Assembly: GCA_012862575.1 (NCBI GenBank)
Contig: BLSF01000021.1
Coordinates: 248,001-312,000 of the forward strand
Source: Parietichytrium sp. I65-24A
Lineage: Eukaryota > Sar > Bigyra > Thraustochytrida > Thraustochytriidae
Reading direction: 5' to 3'
Length of the DNA stretch: 64,000 nt
Part shown: in pieces, positions 42,170 to 52,970 of the stretch
How positions within the stretch are numbered: the stretch's first letter is position 1
Layout: each line of letters begins with the position of its first letter
Notes under the pieces: model-generated
The model's input: the letters and a program-made list of their open reading frames with translations, nothing else
Databases searched by the model: none
What the model was told of the DNA's origin: nothing
Translations under genes and position numbers: made by a program

Positions 42170-43414
42170 TTATGGCTGCTGCTGGAGCAGCAAAAGCCTG
42201 AGCTTATTTAAGAAAAACTGCGCTACAAGTCGTCTTCCGGAATCACGAAGATGAATTCCGCCTAATTGGTTGCTTGCCCATTCTTTACCAGACTCAAAGG
42301 TAATTTTCCCAGCGTCAAGACCTTGAACAACAGCGTCAGTAACATCAAAAATATCCATTCCATTCTTTCTCGCCATGGAAGTAGTGCGGCGCCGAAACTC
42401 GAGGAGTTGGTCATTAATTTTGCCGCCATAACCTTGGAATCTAGAGTGGTCGGCCTTCACAATCAGAGGAGGTTTCCAGACCAGAGTCATGTTGTCGTGA
42501 GCATACTTTGCCAGACCAGATTGTATCACTGTTTTGTGAAAGTCCTTGGACTCGCGATCAAGATCAGCTTCGGAAACCATCTGATTGTTTGCAGCTGCGT
42601 AAAGACCAAATTGAAACATCACCAACCTCCTCCGATCATTTCGAGGGGAGCGATTGATAAAATGCAAAATCGACTTTGTTGCATCTTTCGACCACCTCTG
42701 ATGCGCGAACGTGAGGTTGAGGCACTTTCGAGCAGCTGCCGGCAATGCTTTGACCTCGGGCTCGCCTTCATTGATGTTTCCTTTGCGGTCATAGAGGTCG
42801 TCAATGTCTGGCTCGCTGAAATCGTTAGCGAAGGCATCGGAGTTTCCTGAAAGCATTTCCAACAGAGTGTACCCGATCCGACGCTCCGTGCTCTGCCCCA
42901 CAATAAAGAGCTCGAATTTGGAGAGGATGTCGCACACAACCCGAGGATCTGACACCCAGCTCGCAGCAGGGCACGACGAGTTAAATACAAACCTATTACC
43001 GTCAAACTCGCCTTGCATCCCGTTCAGGTCACACTTTTTCAGGGCGCCAGCCGACACATCAACGGATCCTTTGTCCAGGCCAAAGTTCTCCACCCACTCA
43101 TGCACATCCAGCAGTTCTGCCTCGCCGACTCTCATATGCTGCAATGCCCCGTACGGCGTCAACTCCTCAGTATGCGACACATGGCTATTGTACAACGTCA
43201 CCGCCAAGACCAGCAACAAGAGCCATAGCGCCCAGCTCAGCTTACTGGGCAGCTCTTCGTTGCCGATCTTCTCCAGAGACGACAGCAGCTTGACGGCTCT
43301 TAGCAGCGGCTTCGGCTTGGCGGGACAAGCGTTCTTGTCCCACACCAAACCTGAGCCGCTCTCGCCACCCCTTGTCTGTACACGGCCAGCCCTCACGCCT
43401 GGTCGTGCGTCCAT
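42170..43414 (-). CDS. Type II membrane protein with an SGNH/PC-esterase-like lumenal domain
   Basis: 414 residues from the ATG at 43414; the open frame runs on to a GTG at 43546, adding a repetitive DTWDTWDDWDTWD segment that I do not count as translated. A ~58-residue cytosolic N-terminus, one signal-anchor helix at about 59-75 (LSWALWLLLLVLAVTLY), then a lumenal domain with NSS, NLT and NMT glycosylation sites. LFIVGQSTERRIGYTLLEML resembles SGNH block I (usually GDS; here GQS with Ser175). The pattern INDQLLEFRRR, NGMDIFDVTDAV, QLGGIHLRDSGRRLVAQFFLN near the end resembles the last SGNH block, usually D-x-x-H; here Gly385 replaces Asp and His388 is kept. Probably a Golgi glycan-modifying relative or a degenerate one. 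Family assignment is tentative. Confidence 0.65.
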   Translation of the reverse strand: MDARPGVRAGRVQTRGGESGSGLVWDKNACPAKPKPLLRAVKLLSSLEKIGNEELPSKLSWALWLLLLVLAVTLYNSHVSHTEELTPYGALQHMRVGEAELLDVHEWVENFGLDKGSVDVSAGALKKCDLNGMQGEFDGNRFVFNSSCPAASWVSDPRVVCDILSKFELFIVGQSTERRIGYTLLEMLSGNSDAFANDFSEPDIDDLYDRKGNINEGEPEVKALPAAARKCLNLTFAHQRWSKDATKSILHFINRSPRNDRRRLVMFQFGLYAAANNQMVSEADLDRESKDFHKTVIQSGLAKYAHDNMTLVWKPPLIVKADHSRFQGYGGKINDQLLEFRRRTTSMARKNGMDIFDVTDAVVQGLDAGKITFESGKEWASNQLGGIHLRDSGRRLVAQFFLNKLRLLLLQQQP

Positions 43415-46115
43415 TACCTGTCCAGCAAGCGCGTCACACAGATGGGCTATGCCCCTCGCGTCCCAGGTGTCCCAATCGTCCCAGGTGTCCCAGGTGTCCG
43501 CGCGAGACCTGCGAGGAGTGCGAATGCATTGGTGCGTCCCATCCACTCCGCCTGGCGCTATTCGTGCTTTTATCCACAGAACCGGTCTTCGTCAATCCGG
43601 AGTTATTAACAATTATTACCATGTTGCAACTGAAGTTGACGAGCAGTGCCGCTGGGTCTTGTGCGAGCCATCCACAAGGCTCCCAGCTCCGGATGTTCTC
43701 TAAATTCGGAATTGTTGAATTCGGAAACACAGCGAGTCTGATCGTCTCTGAGAATTATACTTTGCGGTAGGCGGAGCGTAGCAAGTGGAGACTCGAGAGG
43801 AGATGGACGTGCATCGCAGAAGACAGTGAACATTAGTTTTAGCGTTTCGTGTGACCTGATTTGATCCAAGTTTAGCATTGGGACAGAAACGACAGAGTTT
43901 TTGGAAGGGACTGGGCAATGGAAGAAAGCCCGAACGCGGAGCGAGCAGCGATGGTCAGAGCCCCGCGTTGACGCGTTGATGCGTTGAATCGTCGATGCGT
44001 TGATGCGAAAATCTTGAACCTCGCGTACCGGTGCTCAATGGCCATTCAAAGTTTGGCCACTCTGTGAAGCATCGCAACTGCAGATGCAGCAGAAGGCCTC
44101 CTCCTTTTGTCAAGTGAAGGCCATGGAACTCTGGCTGCAAGAGCTCTCGAGTCCGTTGCGTCATCGGCATGGAACTGCCGCAGTGCGGTGCCGGGCCTCC
44201 GAGATCGCAGTCGTCGCAGTCTGCGCCGAATAGAGCTGCGCGATGATGAGATCCGATCAGCGTTCCCAGCGCTTGCGCCTCCTTCTTCCTGGTCCAGGCT
44301 GTCTCGTGGCGAGCAGAAGACACCAAACTAAGAAGAGCGAATCCATTCGGGACCCGTTTGCCCAAGTTTCTTGCCTGATTTGGCGTGTGATGGGTTCCGG
44401 GTTCCAAGTTGCCATAAGTTATTTTCGCCATCCTTCTTTGGATGCGAAGTCTTGTTGAGCAGCAGATTGGTTGTTTTCGGGGTGTTCTCCTAAAGACGGA
44501 CGGGATTCCATATTCTTTGTAACTTGAAGAATAATAGAGTTATTGAAGAATGAAGAAGGAATGAACGAGACTTGGTTCTCTTTTTTCTTTCGAACTTGCA
44601 ATGCCAACGATTACCATATACCCCATCTAGCTCCTCTATAAAGAAAACAAGCGATCTTATAGACCACCCAGCAAAATCTCTAACTAAAAATATTCCTAGA
44701 CTGTCCTAATCTCTATACAAATACATTCAGTCTCTCATGATTACTCTCCTGTGTAAAAAGCATTAAGGGGAGCTACGGCCACACTGCTATTATTTGTTTT
44801 GGTGTCTCGCTACAGATAGCATTGGACTAAATGGATGGGACCACTCTTTGCGCAACACGTCGCGACGAGGAGCAGTCCTATGCAGGAAGCTATCATATGC
44901 AGTAGGAGTGCAGCGGCAAACTTGCGCAAGTGCTGACGGCGGAGGGAAATGAGGATGCGAAGTGCAGCGCAACACACGCAACACGCGAAGAGCCTGGCAC
45001 TGTCACCGTGAGTTGGCTGCGTGTGCGGACTCGAAGAAAGCTTATCCAATTGATTGGAAAACAAGAATGCTAGCATTCGCTTGAAGGCTCTTTGGAAACG
45101 CAAGACCGCAATGTGGCTTGCGTGTTGGGGTGAGGCTTTGGGATATAATTTATTCATTTTTTCATTCGTGAGCCATTGCAGGACCGAATTAACAAGTTCA
45201 CAAGATAAGAATTCAAAGAGTTTCAAGTCAGTCATTGCGGGGTGTGCTAGCAGCGACTGCAGTCGCTTCCAAGTCGCTCATTGCACGTGTCTCGCGAGAC
45301 CGTTTCACAGTCCATTCGCACCATTCCAGAACCTTGAACGGCATCGAACAATCCAAACTTCTGACCCCTCGACACTCAGTTCTGACTAAATCAACACTTA
45401 TAAATAAATCTCCGCAAACTACGAAACTGTGAGTACTCGTACATTCTTTCTTTCTCAACTTTTTTTTCTCGCGAGAACCAAACGAGGACAAGAATTGTAC
45501 AACGGCGGGAATCTCCCTCCGAGCAGCTACTAGTATCACCCTACCATTACCTAGTTGTGGCTGACACTGCAAGCCCTTGACTAGTAGAGCTACACTATCC
45601 AATCCCCTAACTATCGGACCTTCAGTACTCCTCACTACTTAGTACCACTAAGAAAAGAAAAAGGGAAGCTATGGCAAAGTAATCACAAGGTAAGTAGTTG
45701 GAATAGTACTAGCATAGCGGCTCCCACCGTTCTTCTCATCCCGGCTCTAAGCATGACACAGCCGATTGCCTAGGACCTTTAAGAGCGGACAAGACTCGCT
45801 ACCATCCCAAAGTGGCTTAGCGGGAAGCGGTAGCAACCCATAGGCGATGGATCAATCAATCAATCGATTCGAGTAATAGAAGGGAACTAAACTGTGTACG
45901 TGTAGACAGACTCCAAACCAAAGAAACCAAAGAAGCGCACAGTGTTCAAGTGTACTCGCGTACGCAGGTGTTGTGTCCCCGGTACTATTGAGCATAAGTA
46001 GCAGTGGGTGTTCAGAGGCGTGGGCGTGTAGCGAGGTCAAGTAGTTCGGCGAGTTGGCGTTGGTAAAGAAGATCGACCGGGGCAGGAAGGGTGGCAGAGA
46101 GTAAGAGCAGAAACG
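43415..46115. other. 2.7-kb divergent intergenic region
   Basis: Promoters of the SGNH-like gene (-) and cytochrome b5 (+). A 158-codon ATG frame at 43955-44431 (-) has no recognisable features and contains short 'gcgttgatgcgttga' repeats; I do not call it. The stretch 44600-44760 is AT-rich, and 45520-45720 has several 'tactagta' and 'agtact' palindromic words. ATCA repeats lie at about 45849-45866. No gene seen. Confidence 0.5.
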
Positions 46116-46589
46116 ATGGCCAAGTTTAGCGCAGAGGACGTTCGGAAGCACAATACGGAGGGCGATTGCTGGCTCGTGATCCGGAACAAGGTGTATGACG
46201 TGTCTTCGTATTTAGATGACCATCCGGGAGGAGTGGAAATCATTACTGACTTGGCTGGAGAGGATGCCACTGAGGACTATGATGATGTGGGCCACTCTGA
46301 TGAAGCACACGAGATCTTGGAAAAGTATTTAATTGGGGAGATTGGAGAGAACGGGGATAGCGATGCAGCAAAGAACCAGAGCGCGTCGGCTCCTGCCCCG
46401 GCTCAAATCGCTATTGGCAAGGTGAAACCTGTTGTCGACACATCATCCGGCACAGTTGGCCGTGTCCCAATGAAGAAACAGGAACGGCCGAGCGAAGGCG
46501 ATTCAGGATCAACGGTTGCATACGTTGTCGGAGCAGTCGCTGTCGCCGGGCTCGCATTCTTTTTGTTCCGGAAAAAGTCTGTCAAGTGA
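46116..46589 (+). CDS. Tail-anchored cytochrome b5
   Basis: 157 residues from an ATG. Haem electron carrier for ER desaturases, elongases and hydroxylases. The b5 domain (1-75) has DCWLVIRNKVYDVSSYLDDH, then PGGVEIITDLAGEDAT. Axial histidines are His36 (DDHPGG) and His60 (GHSDEA), 24 apart as in the family. A Pro/Ala/Ser-rich linker (80-130) leads to a C-terminal membrane helix (about 133-151) and a basic end (RKKSVK), an ER or mitochondrial outer-membrane tail anchor. The linker is longer than in animal b5. No intron. Confidence 0.96.
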   Translation: MAKFSAEDVRKHNTEGDCWLVIRNKVYDVSSYLDDHPGGVEIITDLAGEDATEDYDDVGHSDEAHEILEKYLIGEIGENGDSDAAKNQSASAPAPAQIAIGKVKPVVDTSSGTVGRVPMKKQERPSEGDSGSTVAYVVGAVAVAGLAFFLFRKKSVK

Positions 46590-48538
46590 GTATTTAGAGG
46601 CCTTTTATAATTATATAAAGTAAATGTCGGGACCTATGTTTGCCTGCTCTCTACCTGCTTTCGCTGTGGGTGATAATGGCTCTCCCAATTCTGGTCTACT
46701 CTAGGCAGTCACATCTTTCTCCACCTTGTGGGGAATGAGCGGTGCAGGATGTTCGCGCAGGTTTTCACGCGAAAACTTCTTTATTCATTTGTTGTAAATA
46801 CACAGAAGCCTAACAATGAAAATCATTTTCAGCCCTCCATTTATTGTTTCACTGGACTAGTACAAATATGCATTTTGCCACTCTCACTTTATTTCATGGT
46901 TTGTTCGCAATGTGTATTTTGGCATTCTGTCCATTTTGAGAACAAAATTTGAAAGCAAACTCTGAGCGAGCTAGTTTGACTCCGAGTGCTCAGTGCGGAA
47001 GCACGCGCTGCACTACACGGCTTCCCGCCGCGCACGAGTTCCACTCAAGTCTCACCTCGACACTATTTGACGCGACACTTTTACCTCTACGAGATCATTT
47101 CCTGAGAGTCATTCTCTCATTTTTTAATAATCGTTTTAATTAAGAGGATCAGAAACCAACACACGCACACACAACATGTGAGCGACAGTGTTCATCTGCG
47201 CAAGGGAATGTCGTTTTTAACAAAACGAGCCATCAATTCGCCAAGAATCTTCCACAGAAATATTTGATAAAAACAGCTTTCTTTGCTTGCAATCATCGCA
47301 CTCGCGGCTTGGAAGCTAGCAGCTTCATTCAGAAGGCCTCCGCGGCCACTGGACTGCACTAGTCCGCCCTAAAGCTAGCGTAGATCACAAATACAGAAAT
47401 TCTCACACTGTCTATGCACACGCAAGCATCCTGCGCTCTTACATTGCAAAACTCCAGTTCCTGCGGGCTGTGGAACGATATCCGGTACAGCCATAATTCA
47501 CGCAAGAGTGAATAGCCGCGCGAGACCACCTGCTCCGACTTAGTTAAGACACCTGGATCGTCCAAGCTTCCCAACAGTCCAACCAACTCAGTTTCTTGAC
47601 CATCAGCTTGGCTCAAAGAACTTAGTTCGCGTCAGTCCCCAAGCCAACTACTATGAGCAATCCACGCTTTCGTTGCCTTCTTTCAACGCGCTCAAGTGAA
47701 CACACAACCACACTCAAATTGACTCAACAATACCATCGCTCTCCACCTCAGGCTTGGAACTGCTATACTGGCACAGAGCCGTTCAGCGCGGGTAGAACTC
47801 TCTAACCATATTAATAGGACCCGGCGCGGGTGGGAAGACGGTTACTTTGGCGCTAAGAACATGGGCCATATGAATGCCGTGCAATGAAAGTGAACAAGAG
47901 AGAGAGAGAGAGAGAGAGGGAGGTTTATGGCTTGAGTTTTTATGAATCCCGGGCAGAGGCAGACATGTGAAAGCACTTTGTCTGTAGCGTTTTGGTTTAG
48001 GTCGCGGCAACTCAAGAGTGAGTCGGTATATTCGGAGATGGCGTGGAATCGAAATGGATTAGAATATCAATATATGTCAGAAAGGTGCACGCTCGTTTAA
48101 GTCCAGGTGTGCTGCTAAGCGGCTCTGACGATGTTGCCGAATCGCGAGTTGTTGTGAGTCAAACTGGACAGGGAGAAGTGTGATTTGGTAGATACCAGGT
48201 CTTAGGGAAATGGGAGACAAGCTATCGAGCAAGCAATCTGAGCGGCGAAAGAAGCAAGCGCGGGGATATATTGCCATCAACCATAGCATGCCTTCCAGGT
48301 AGAAGTGCTCCTCTCTATCCCTGTCTTTTTTGCAATGAGGCCCTCTGGGCCTGTAGTAGTAAAGTCGATAGTGTGCATCCTCTGCTTCACTGTCAGTACA
48401 GGGTCCCAAAGCTGTTCCGGTGTCTTGTTGGAATCGTCTGCCTTCAGCGCTGTTCAATCCACGAACTTGCAGGGCTCAGAGCAGCGTCACGACACACCTT
48501 TTGACCCGGAGGCGACTTGAGCGAGAGAATTTGGCAAG
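46590..48538. other. 1.9-kb intergenic region
   Basis: 3' flank of cytochrome b5 and promoter of the LRR gene. AT-rich at 46600-46960; an (AG)n microsatellite at 47896-47918. No convincing frame, tRNA or other RNA seen. Confidence 0.5.
47896..47918 (+). repeat. (AG)n microsatellite
   Basis: About eleven AG units in a row followed by GGGAGG. Confidence 0.9.
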
Positions 48539-49906
48539 ATGGGCGCAGCTGCTTCCACCAATGAGGGGGACATCATGGTCGAGACAGATGACTGTGCCAA
48601 GCTTGAAGAGTGCTACAACGCGCTCAAGGAGAAGGTGTGCAACGATGATGCCTTCGAGCGCTTCTGTCGTCCTTTGCTCGAGAAAAATCCGCCCGCCGCT
48701 AACGACGTAGAGCAGTGGAAAGAGCGCAGAGCAAAGCTCCACGAACTGGTCAAGGAACTTTTGGGGGTCATCAACGCAAACAATGGTGCATACCCGGAGG
48801 AGGCGGATCAACTCGTTCTCGCTCAGAAAGCAGCGGGTGCTACGTCCGTAAATCTCAGCCGCGCAGACAGAGACGACGAGGAAGTTGCAGGCATGCTGTT
48901 CGTGTTCGAGATCAACCCAATCTCCGCCTTTCCAGCACCAATCTTTGACTTTGGTGCAACCCTTACTTCGCTCTCTCTAAAGAAGAACACCATCGAGGTG
49001 ATCCCAGAGGCGATTGCAAGCTTGACCGGCCTCACCGAACTCAACATTTCGGAGAACCACCTCAGCGCCATTCCTGTCGAGCTCTGTGGCCTGACTAGCC
49101 TTGAGAGCCTCAACATCTCCGAGAACGCCATCAAGGAGCTGCCAGCCGAAATCGGTCAGCTCACCAACCTCAAGACGTTGATTGCTTTCAAGAATGAGCT
49201 CACCGGGCTCCCTGATGAGATCGGAAACTGCGCTGCCCTTGAGGAGGTTAACTTCTTCAACAACAAACTTACAAAGGTGCCAAACACCATTTCGCAGCTT
49301 GAGAACCTCAACGACCTCAACTTGGGAGGCAACAAGCTCAAGGTTTGCCCAAGTACTCGCAAGTGGACTCAACTCGAGCGCCTTGCGCTGTCGTGGAACA
49401 ACATTGTGATGCTGGAGGACTTTGGAGGTATGACCAATTTGCGCCAATTGCAACTCAACAGGAACCAGCTCTCAGAGCTTCCCGATGACTGCCTCGCAGG
49501 GTGCGAGAACCTGGAGGTCATGGACATTAGCACCAACCGCATTGAAAAAATCCCAAGTTCCATCAGCGACTGCTCTGCGTTGGCTACTCTGGATGCCACC
49601 GGCAACCAGCTCAAGGCACTTCCTGACCTCACTGCTCTTGCAAATCTCAAAATCCTCAAGCTTGGAGAGAATGAGATTCAGGATGTCACCGACGCAAACG
49701 TGGGCAAATGCGTTGCACTAGAAACGCTCTTTCTCAACTCGAACCCAATCTCCTCGCTGCCAGCAGACCTCGTGGACCTCGCCTCCATCAGCCGAGTAAA
49801 CCTCTCCAAGTGCACGAACCTTGACCTGTCATCTCCAGAGGCCGCCAAAATAGTGGAGGTTCTCTCAGCAAGGTGTAAGGCAAACAAGGGTCGGTGGATT
49901 GTTTAG
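48539..49906 (+). CDS. Leucine-rich-repeat protein with a myristoylation-type N-terminus
   Basis: 455 residues from an ATG. The start MGAAASTN fits N-myristoylation (Gly2, small residue at 6), predicting membrane association. Residues 15-95 form a helical, charged head. From about 105 to 430 there are roughly 14 LRRs of about 22-23 residues of the typical/Shoc2-like type (LxxLxxLNISENxLxxIPxEL; for example LTELNISENHLSAIP and LESLNISENAIKELP). A capping segment ends the protein. No kinase, NB-ARC, F-box or Ras domain. Likely a protein-interaction scaffold near a membrane; Shoc2-like Ras scaffolds have the same repeat type, but homology is not shown. C-ending codons predominate, as in the arginine kinase gene, hinting at strong expression. 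No intron. Confidence 0.9.
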   Translation: MGAAASTNEGDIMVETDDCAKLEECYNALKEKVCNDDAFERFCRPLLEKNPPAANDVEQWKERRAKLHELVKELLGVINANNGAYPEEADQLVLAQKAAGATSVNLSRADRDDEEVAGMLFVFEINPISAFPAPIFDFGATLTSLSLKKNTIEVIPEAIASLTGLTELNISENHLSAIPVELCGLTSLESLNISENAIKELPAEIGQLTNLKTLIAFKNELTGLPDEIGNCAALEEVNFFNNKLTKVPNTISQLENLNDLNLGGNKLKVCPSTRKWTQLERLALSWNNIVMLEDFGGMTNLRQLQLNRNQLSELPDDCLAGCENLEVMDISTNRIEKIPSSISDCSALATLDATGNQLKALPDLTALANLKILKLGENEIQDVTDANVGKCVALETLFLNSNPISSLPADLVDLASISRVNLSKCTNLDLSSPEAAKIVEVLSARCKANKGRWIV

Positions 49907-51584
49907 AAGCAGCGCTCTTGCCCGGGCAAGCCAGAGCGTGGCCAGCTTAGTGTAGCAATACCATAGAAACTCTGAATTCGAAAAGTTAGTTTTCAATCGC
50001 GTCACCTTTTTCATGTCACTCGTTCGAAAAGTCGGCCGTGTTGGACGACCATGCCACTATCACCGCACATGCTGTGAAACAGAGTGGTGCTTTTTTGCCT
50101 CTTAATAAATGAAGCCATACCGCGCAAACGTTTTTCATAAAGCGTCGGAACGGGAAATGTAAATACGACCTATGAAACTCTCTTCGCCAAACGACACCTA
50201 AAAATGTTGTGCCGTAAAAGTAATTTTTTCAACTTGAACGTTTTGTGAAGCCAAACATCGTGACTGTGCAACACTCGTCAGTTCCGTCGTCACTGGGAGC
50301 CGACAGTACTCACCCTGTCAGCATCTGTCTGCTCCGGTGCTCAAAGTCAGCACTGGCAGTGAGTACCCAGAACCAGAGCGAGGGAAAGTGGCGTGGTGCC
50401 AGTGATGGTTCGTTTTTGCAAGTTTGTTGCCAACGGAGCATACGACCTTGGTCATCAAACTGCCGCAGCCCTGGCATGCCTTACTTGCTTACATCTTGCA
50501 CTTGCACCACCAAGGCTTACCGGTACTGATAAAATAAGGCACAGGCACACACCTCATTCACCAATAAGACCAACGCATTTCGCAGATCTTTTTTACACTC
50601 TCTCCACCGAGGACTCACGCCTCGGGACACCGCGAAGATACTACTCCCTACTAGATACTCATTACTCACAGTGTCAATACTCCGACTGGCCGTGAATTCT
50701 CTCACCCACTTTCGCTGCACTTTGCTTCCAGTACTAGTGCACAAGATCCAAGCTCGCGGGTTTAGAATCGTGAGCACTTGGCGAGAAAAGGAGTGCCACT
50801 AAACTTGGTGTTGCTGCCACTCATAAAAATAACAATCTATCACCAACCCAGAAAACCCAGAATACGTTCTACGTATCTTAGAAGTGAGGCATTACCACCC
50901 AAGCCTATATAAATATCAAGCACCTACTACTAACACTTGACACTGTCCTTGCACTGATATTCGCTAACATTTATTAATAGTGGTACTTACAGTTAGTACC
51001 GCCACGTGCCACCGATAGCGCTATCTCCTTACCAGACATATCTCTACAGGTATGCTTTCTACCTTCCATTTAATCGCAACTTTAGGACAGGTGTGCACCA
51101 AGTGGAGGACGTGTGAAGAATTATTGGCCAATTTCTCTCAGTGTGAGAAACGAAGTCATGGTCGAGATTCGCATCGGCAGAGGAGACTGAGGGACTGAAC
51201 AGCCCCGGACTTGACTGGCATGGGCTGAGCTGCGCTACGTACTAACAGTTAGAGCGACGGAGGCAAGTCGTGCAAGCTCAATGTCGTTCGTTTACTCTCA
51301 ATTGGAATCAAGATCAATCGTGGAAGACATTGACGTCAATGACCTTTTGCACCATGGCTAGACTATTCCCTAGATGGGGTTACCAAGGCGAGTACAAAAG
51401 TTGGAATCACAAGTGGGAAGTGGGAAGTGGGAAGCGGGGAAGAAGGAGAGCAGAGAGGGTGTGAGGAGAGGTGGCACGGAGAGTGATACGTGCGATAGCT
51501 GGGTCGGTATCGGCGCGGGAAGAGGGCGAAAAGCTGCTTGAGAGGCGGGGGGATTGAGAGATCGGATCGAGGGCGACGGGAAAG
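49907..51584. other. 1.7-kb intergenic region
   Basis: 3' flank of the LRR gene and promoter of the five-TM protein. It contains 'tactagtg'-type words near 50730, a CRE-like palindrome at 51329-51340 and 'gtgggaa' repeats (about 51413-51433). No gene seen. Confidence 0.5.
51329..51340. promoter_or_regulatory. 12-bp palindrome containing TGACGTCA, upstream of the five-TM gene
   Basis: ATTGACGTCAAT is a perfect palindrome with the bZIP (CREB/ATF) core, about 245 bp upstream of the start codon. Function is inference. Confidence 0.35.
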
Positions 51585-52970
51585 ATGGACTACGTGGTCC
51601 CGGATTACGAAGCGCCGGGCATTCTGCAGATGCTGCATGACTCCCACGACTCTAATACTGACATCTTCGCATCGTATACGGGCTTGGGCGGGGCGATCTC
51701 ATACATCGAGCCGTTGATTCCTCGCCTGATTGCATTTATTGCTTCATTCCTCGTTTGGCTGGTCGTGCTTTGTCTGATTGGGTGCTGCAAAGGCAAAACG
51801 TGCGGAAACAAAACAGCTGCCGCGGCTATTTTTTTGGGACTCTTGACAATTTCTACTGTCTCTTGGTTCGTCTCAATTGGGTTCCACAGCGAGGCTGTTG
51901 GTGGGTGGTCCGAGATAAATGATCAGCTGGAAGCATTCTCCGATATCGTGGATGATGTGAAAAGCGACTTTTCCTCTATGAGAAACATCGTAGAGGAAAC
52001 CGAGCTGGCCATCAACAAGGCTGACATTTTTTGCAAGGAAATTCTGGAGCTGACAAACGCCACGTTGCCGGTAGACAGTCTCAACTATGGGCCGGCATCG
52101 CTCCTCACCTCCCTCTCCAGTATGGAAGAGGGGTTGACCGACGTTCAGGATGGTGTGACAGACACGTCTGAAACTATGGTTAACTTTGTGGGGACGGAAC
52201 AAATCGTATTCTGGATCGTCATTGTGTTGATCATTATCTTCACCATTGTTTTCGCCCTCTCGACGGCCTTTCGAATGTTTCAAGATGCGCCTGGCTCGGA
52301 GACGTCCTTCGCTGCAAGCGTAAGTAAGACGTCAGGACTATGCTTCCTATCATTTGGCACCCTCCTCCTTCTCGTCTTGTGGGGATTATGCGCTCTCTTA
52401 GACTCAGCTTCATATGTAAACGCAGACACATGTGTGCCTGATCCAACGACCTTGGTATTAGGCGTCATGGGAGATTCGTGCGACAGGTACCCGAGCTCAA
52501 TTACGTGCTATTACATCACTTGCGAAGGCGACAATCCTCTCGGAGTTAATGCCTCGGAAATCACACAGCCGCTGAGTGAGTCCCTTGTTCTTTTGGACAG
52601 CTATATCGCCGAGATTGAGGCAAACATTAAGGCTCTGGAAGATGCTAACGAGACTCTCCCAGTGAACACGGACCTGTGCCAAGAAGAGCTCGAAAATTTT
52701 TCTGCCCAAGCAAAGAAGGTCTCGCCGCTTATGGAGAAGGTCTTGGGGAACCTTGAATGCAGCATCATTAACCCGCTGTACATTGGTCTTCTTCCAAATG
52801 GCTTCTGCAATGGCCTGGCTCCAGGGCTTGCAAAGCTGTACATTATGGTATTGCTCGCGTGCTCCTCCACTATGATGGCAATGCTCATCTACCGCCACTT
52901 TCACTTTTCAAGCTACTCCAATGGCGAGTACATCGATGCTCAGATCCTTGCGAGCAACCAGAAACTCTGA
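51585..52970 (+). CDS. Five-transmembrane protein resembling tweety homologues / prominin
   Basis: 461 residues from an ATG. Hydrophobic helices lie at about 45-68, 78-100, 207-228, 251-272 and 414-436. This 2-2-1 spacing, with loops of about 105 and 140 residues, closely follows animal tweety (TTYH) proteins. The short Cys-rich turn after helix 1 (CLIGCCKGKTC) recalls prominin, a relative. Predicted topology is N-terminus outside, C-terminus inside. The two large loops carry NAT, NAS, NET and NFS glycosylation sites and at least seven cysteines in loop 2, consistent with an extracellular position. TTYH proteins were proposed as anion channels and bind lipid; prominins shape membrane protrusions. 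The assignment rests on topology and composition only, so it is tentative. No signal peptide, no intron. Confidence 0.72.
   Translation: MDYVVPDYEAPGILQMLHDSHDSNTDIFASYTGLGGAISYIEPLIPRLIAFIASFLVWLVVLCLIGCCKGKTCGNKTAAAAIFLGLLTISTVSWFVSIGFHSEAVGGWSEINDQLEAFSDIVDDVKSDFSSMRNIVEETELAINKADIFCKEILELTNATLPVDSLNYGPASLLTSLSSMEEGLTDVQDGVTDTSETMVNFVGTEQIVFWIVIVLIIIFTIVFALSTAFRMFQDAPGSETSFAASVSKTSGLCFLSFGTLLLLVLWGLCALLDSASYVNADTCVPDPTTLVLGVMGDSCDRYPSSITCYYITCEGDNPLGVNASEITQPLSESLVLLDSYIAEIEANIKALEDANETLPVNTDLCQEELENFSAQAKKVSPLMEKVLGNLECSIINPLYIGLLPNGFCNGLAPGLAKLYIMVLLACSSTMMAMLIYRHFHFSSYSNGEYIDAQILASNQKL

Noticed and set aside
43955-44431. 158-codon ATG frame on the minus strand
   Set aside because: No recognisable domain, odd composition (many H, G, L, R), and its end is made of short 'gcgttgatg' repeats. 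Could be real but not supportable.
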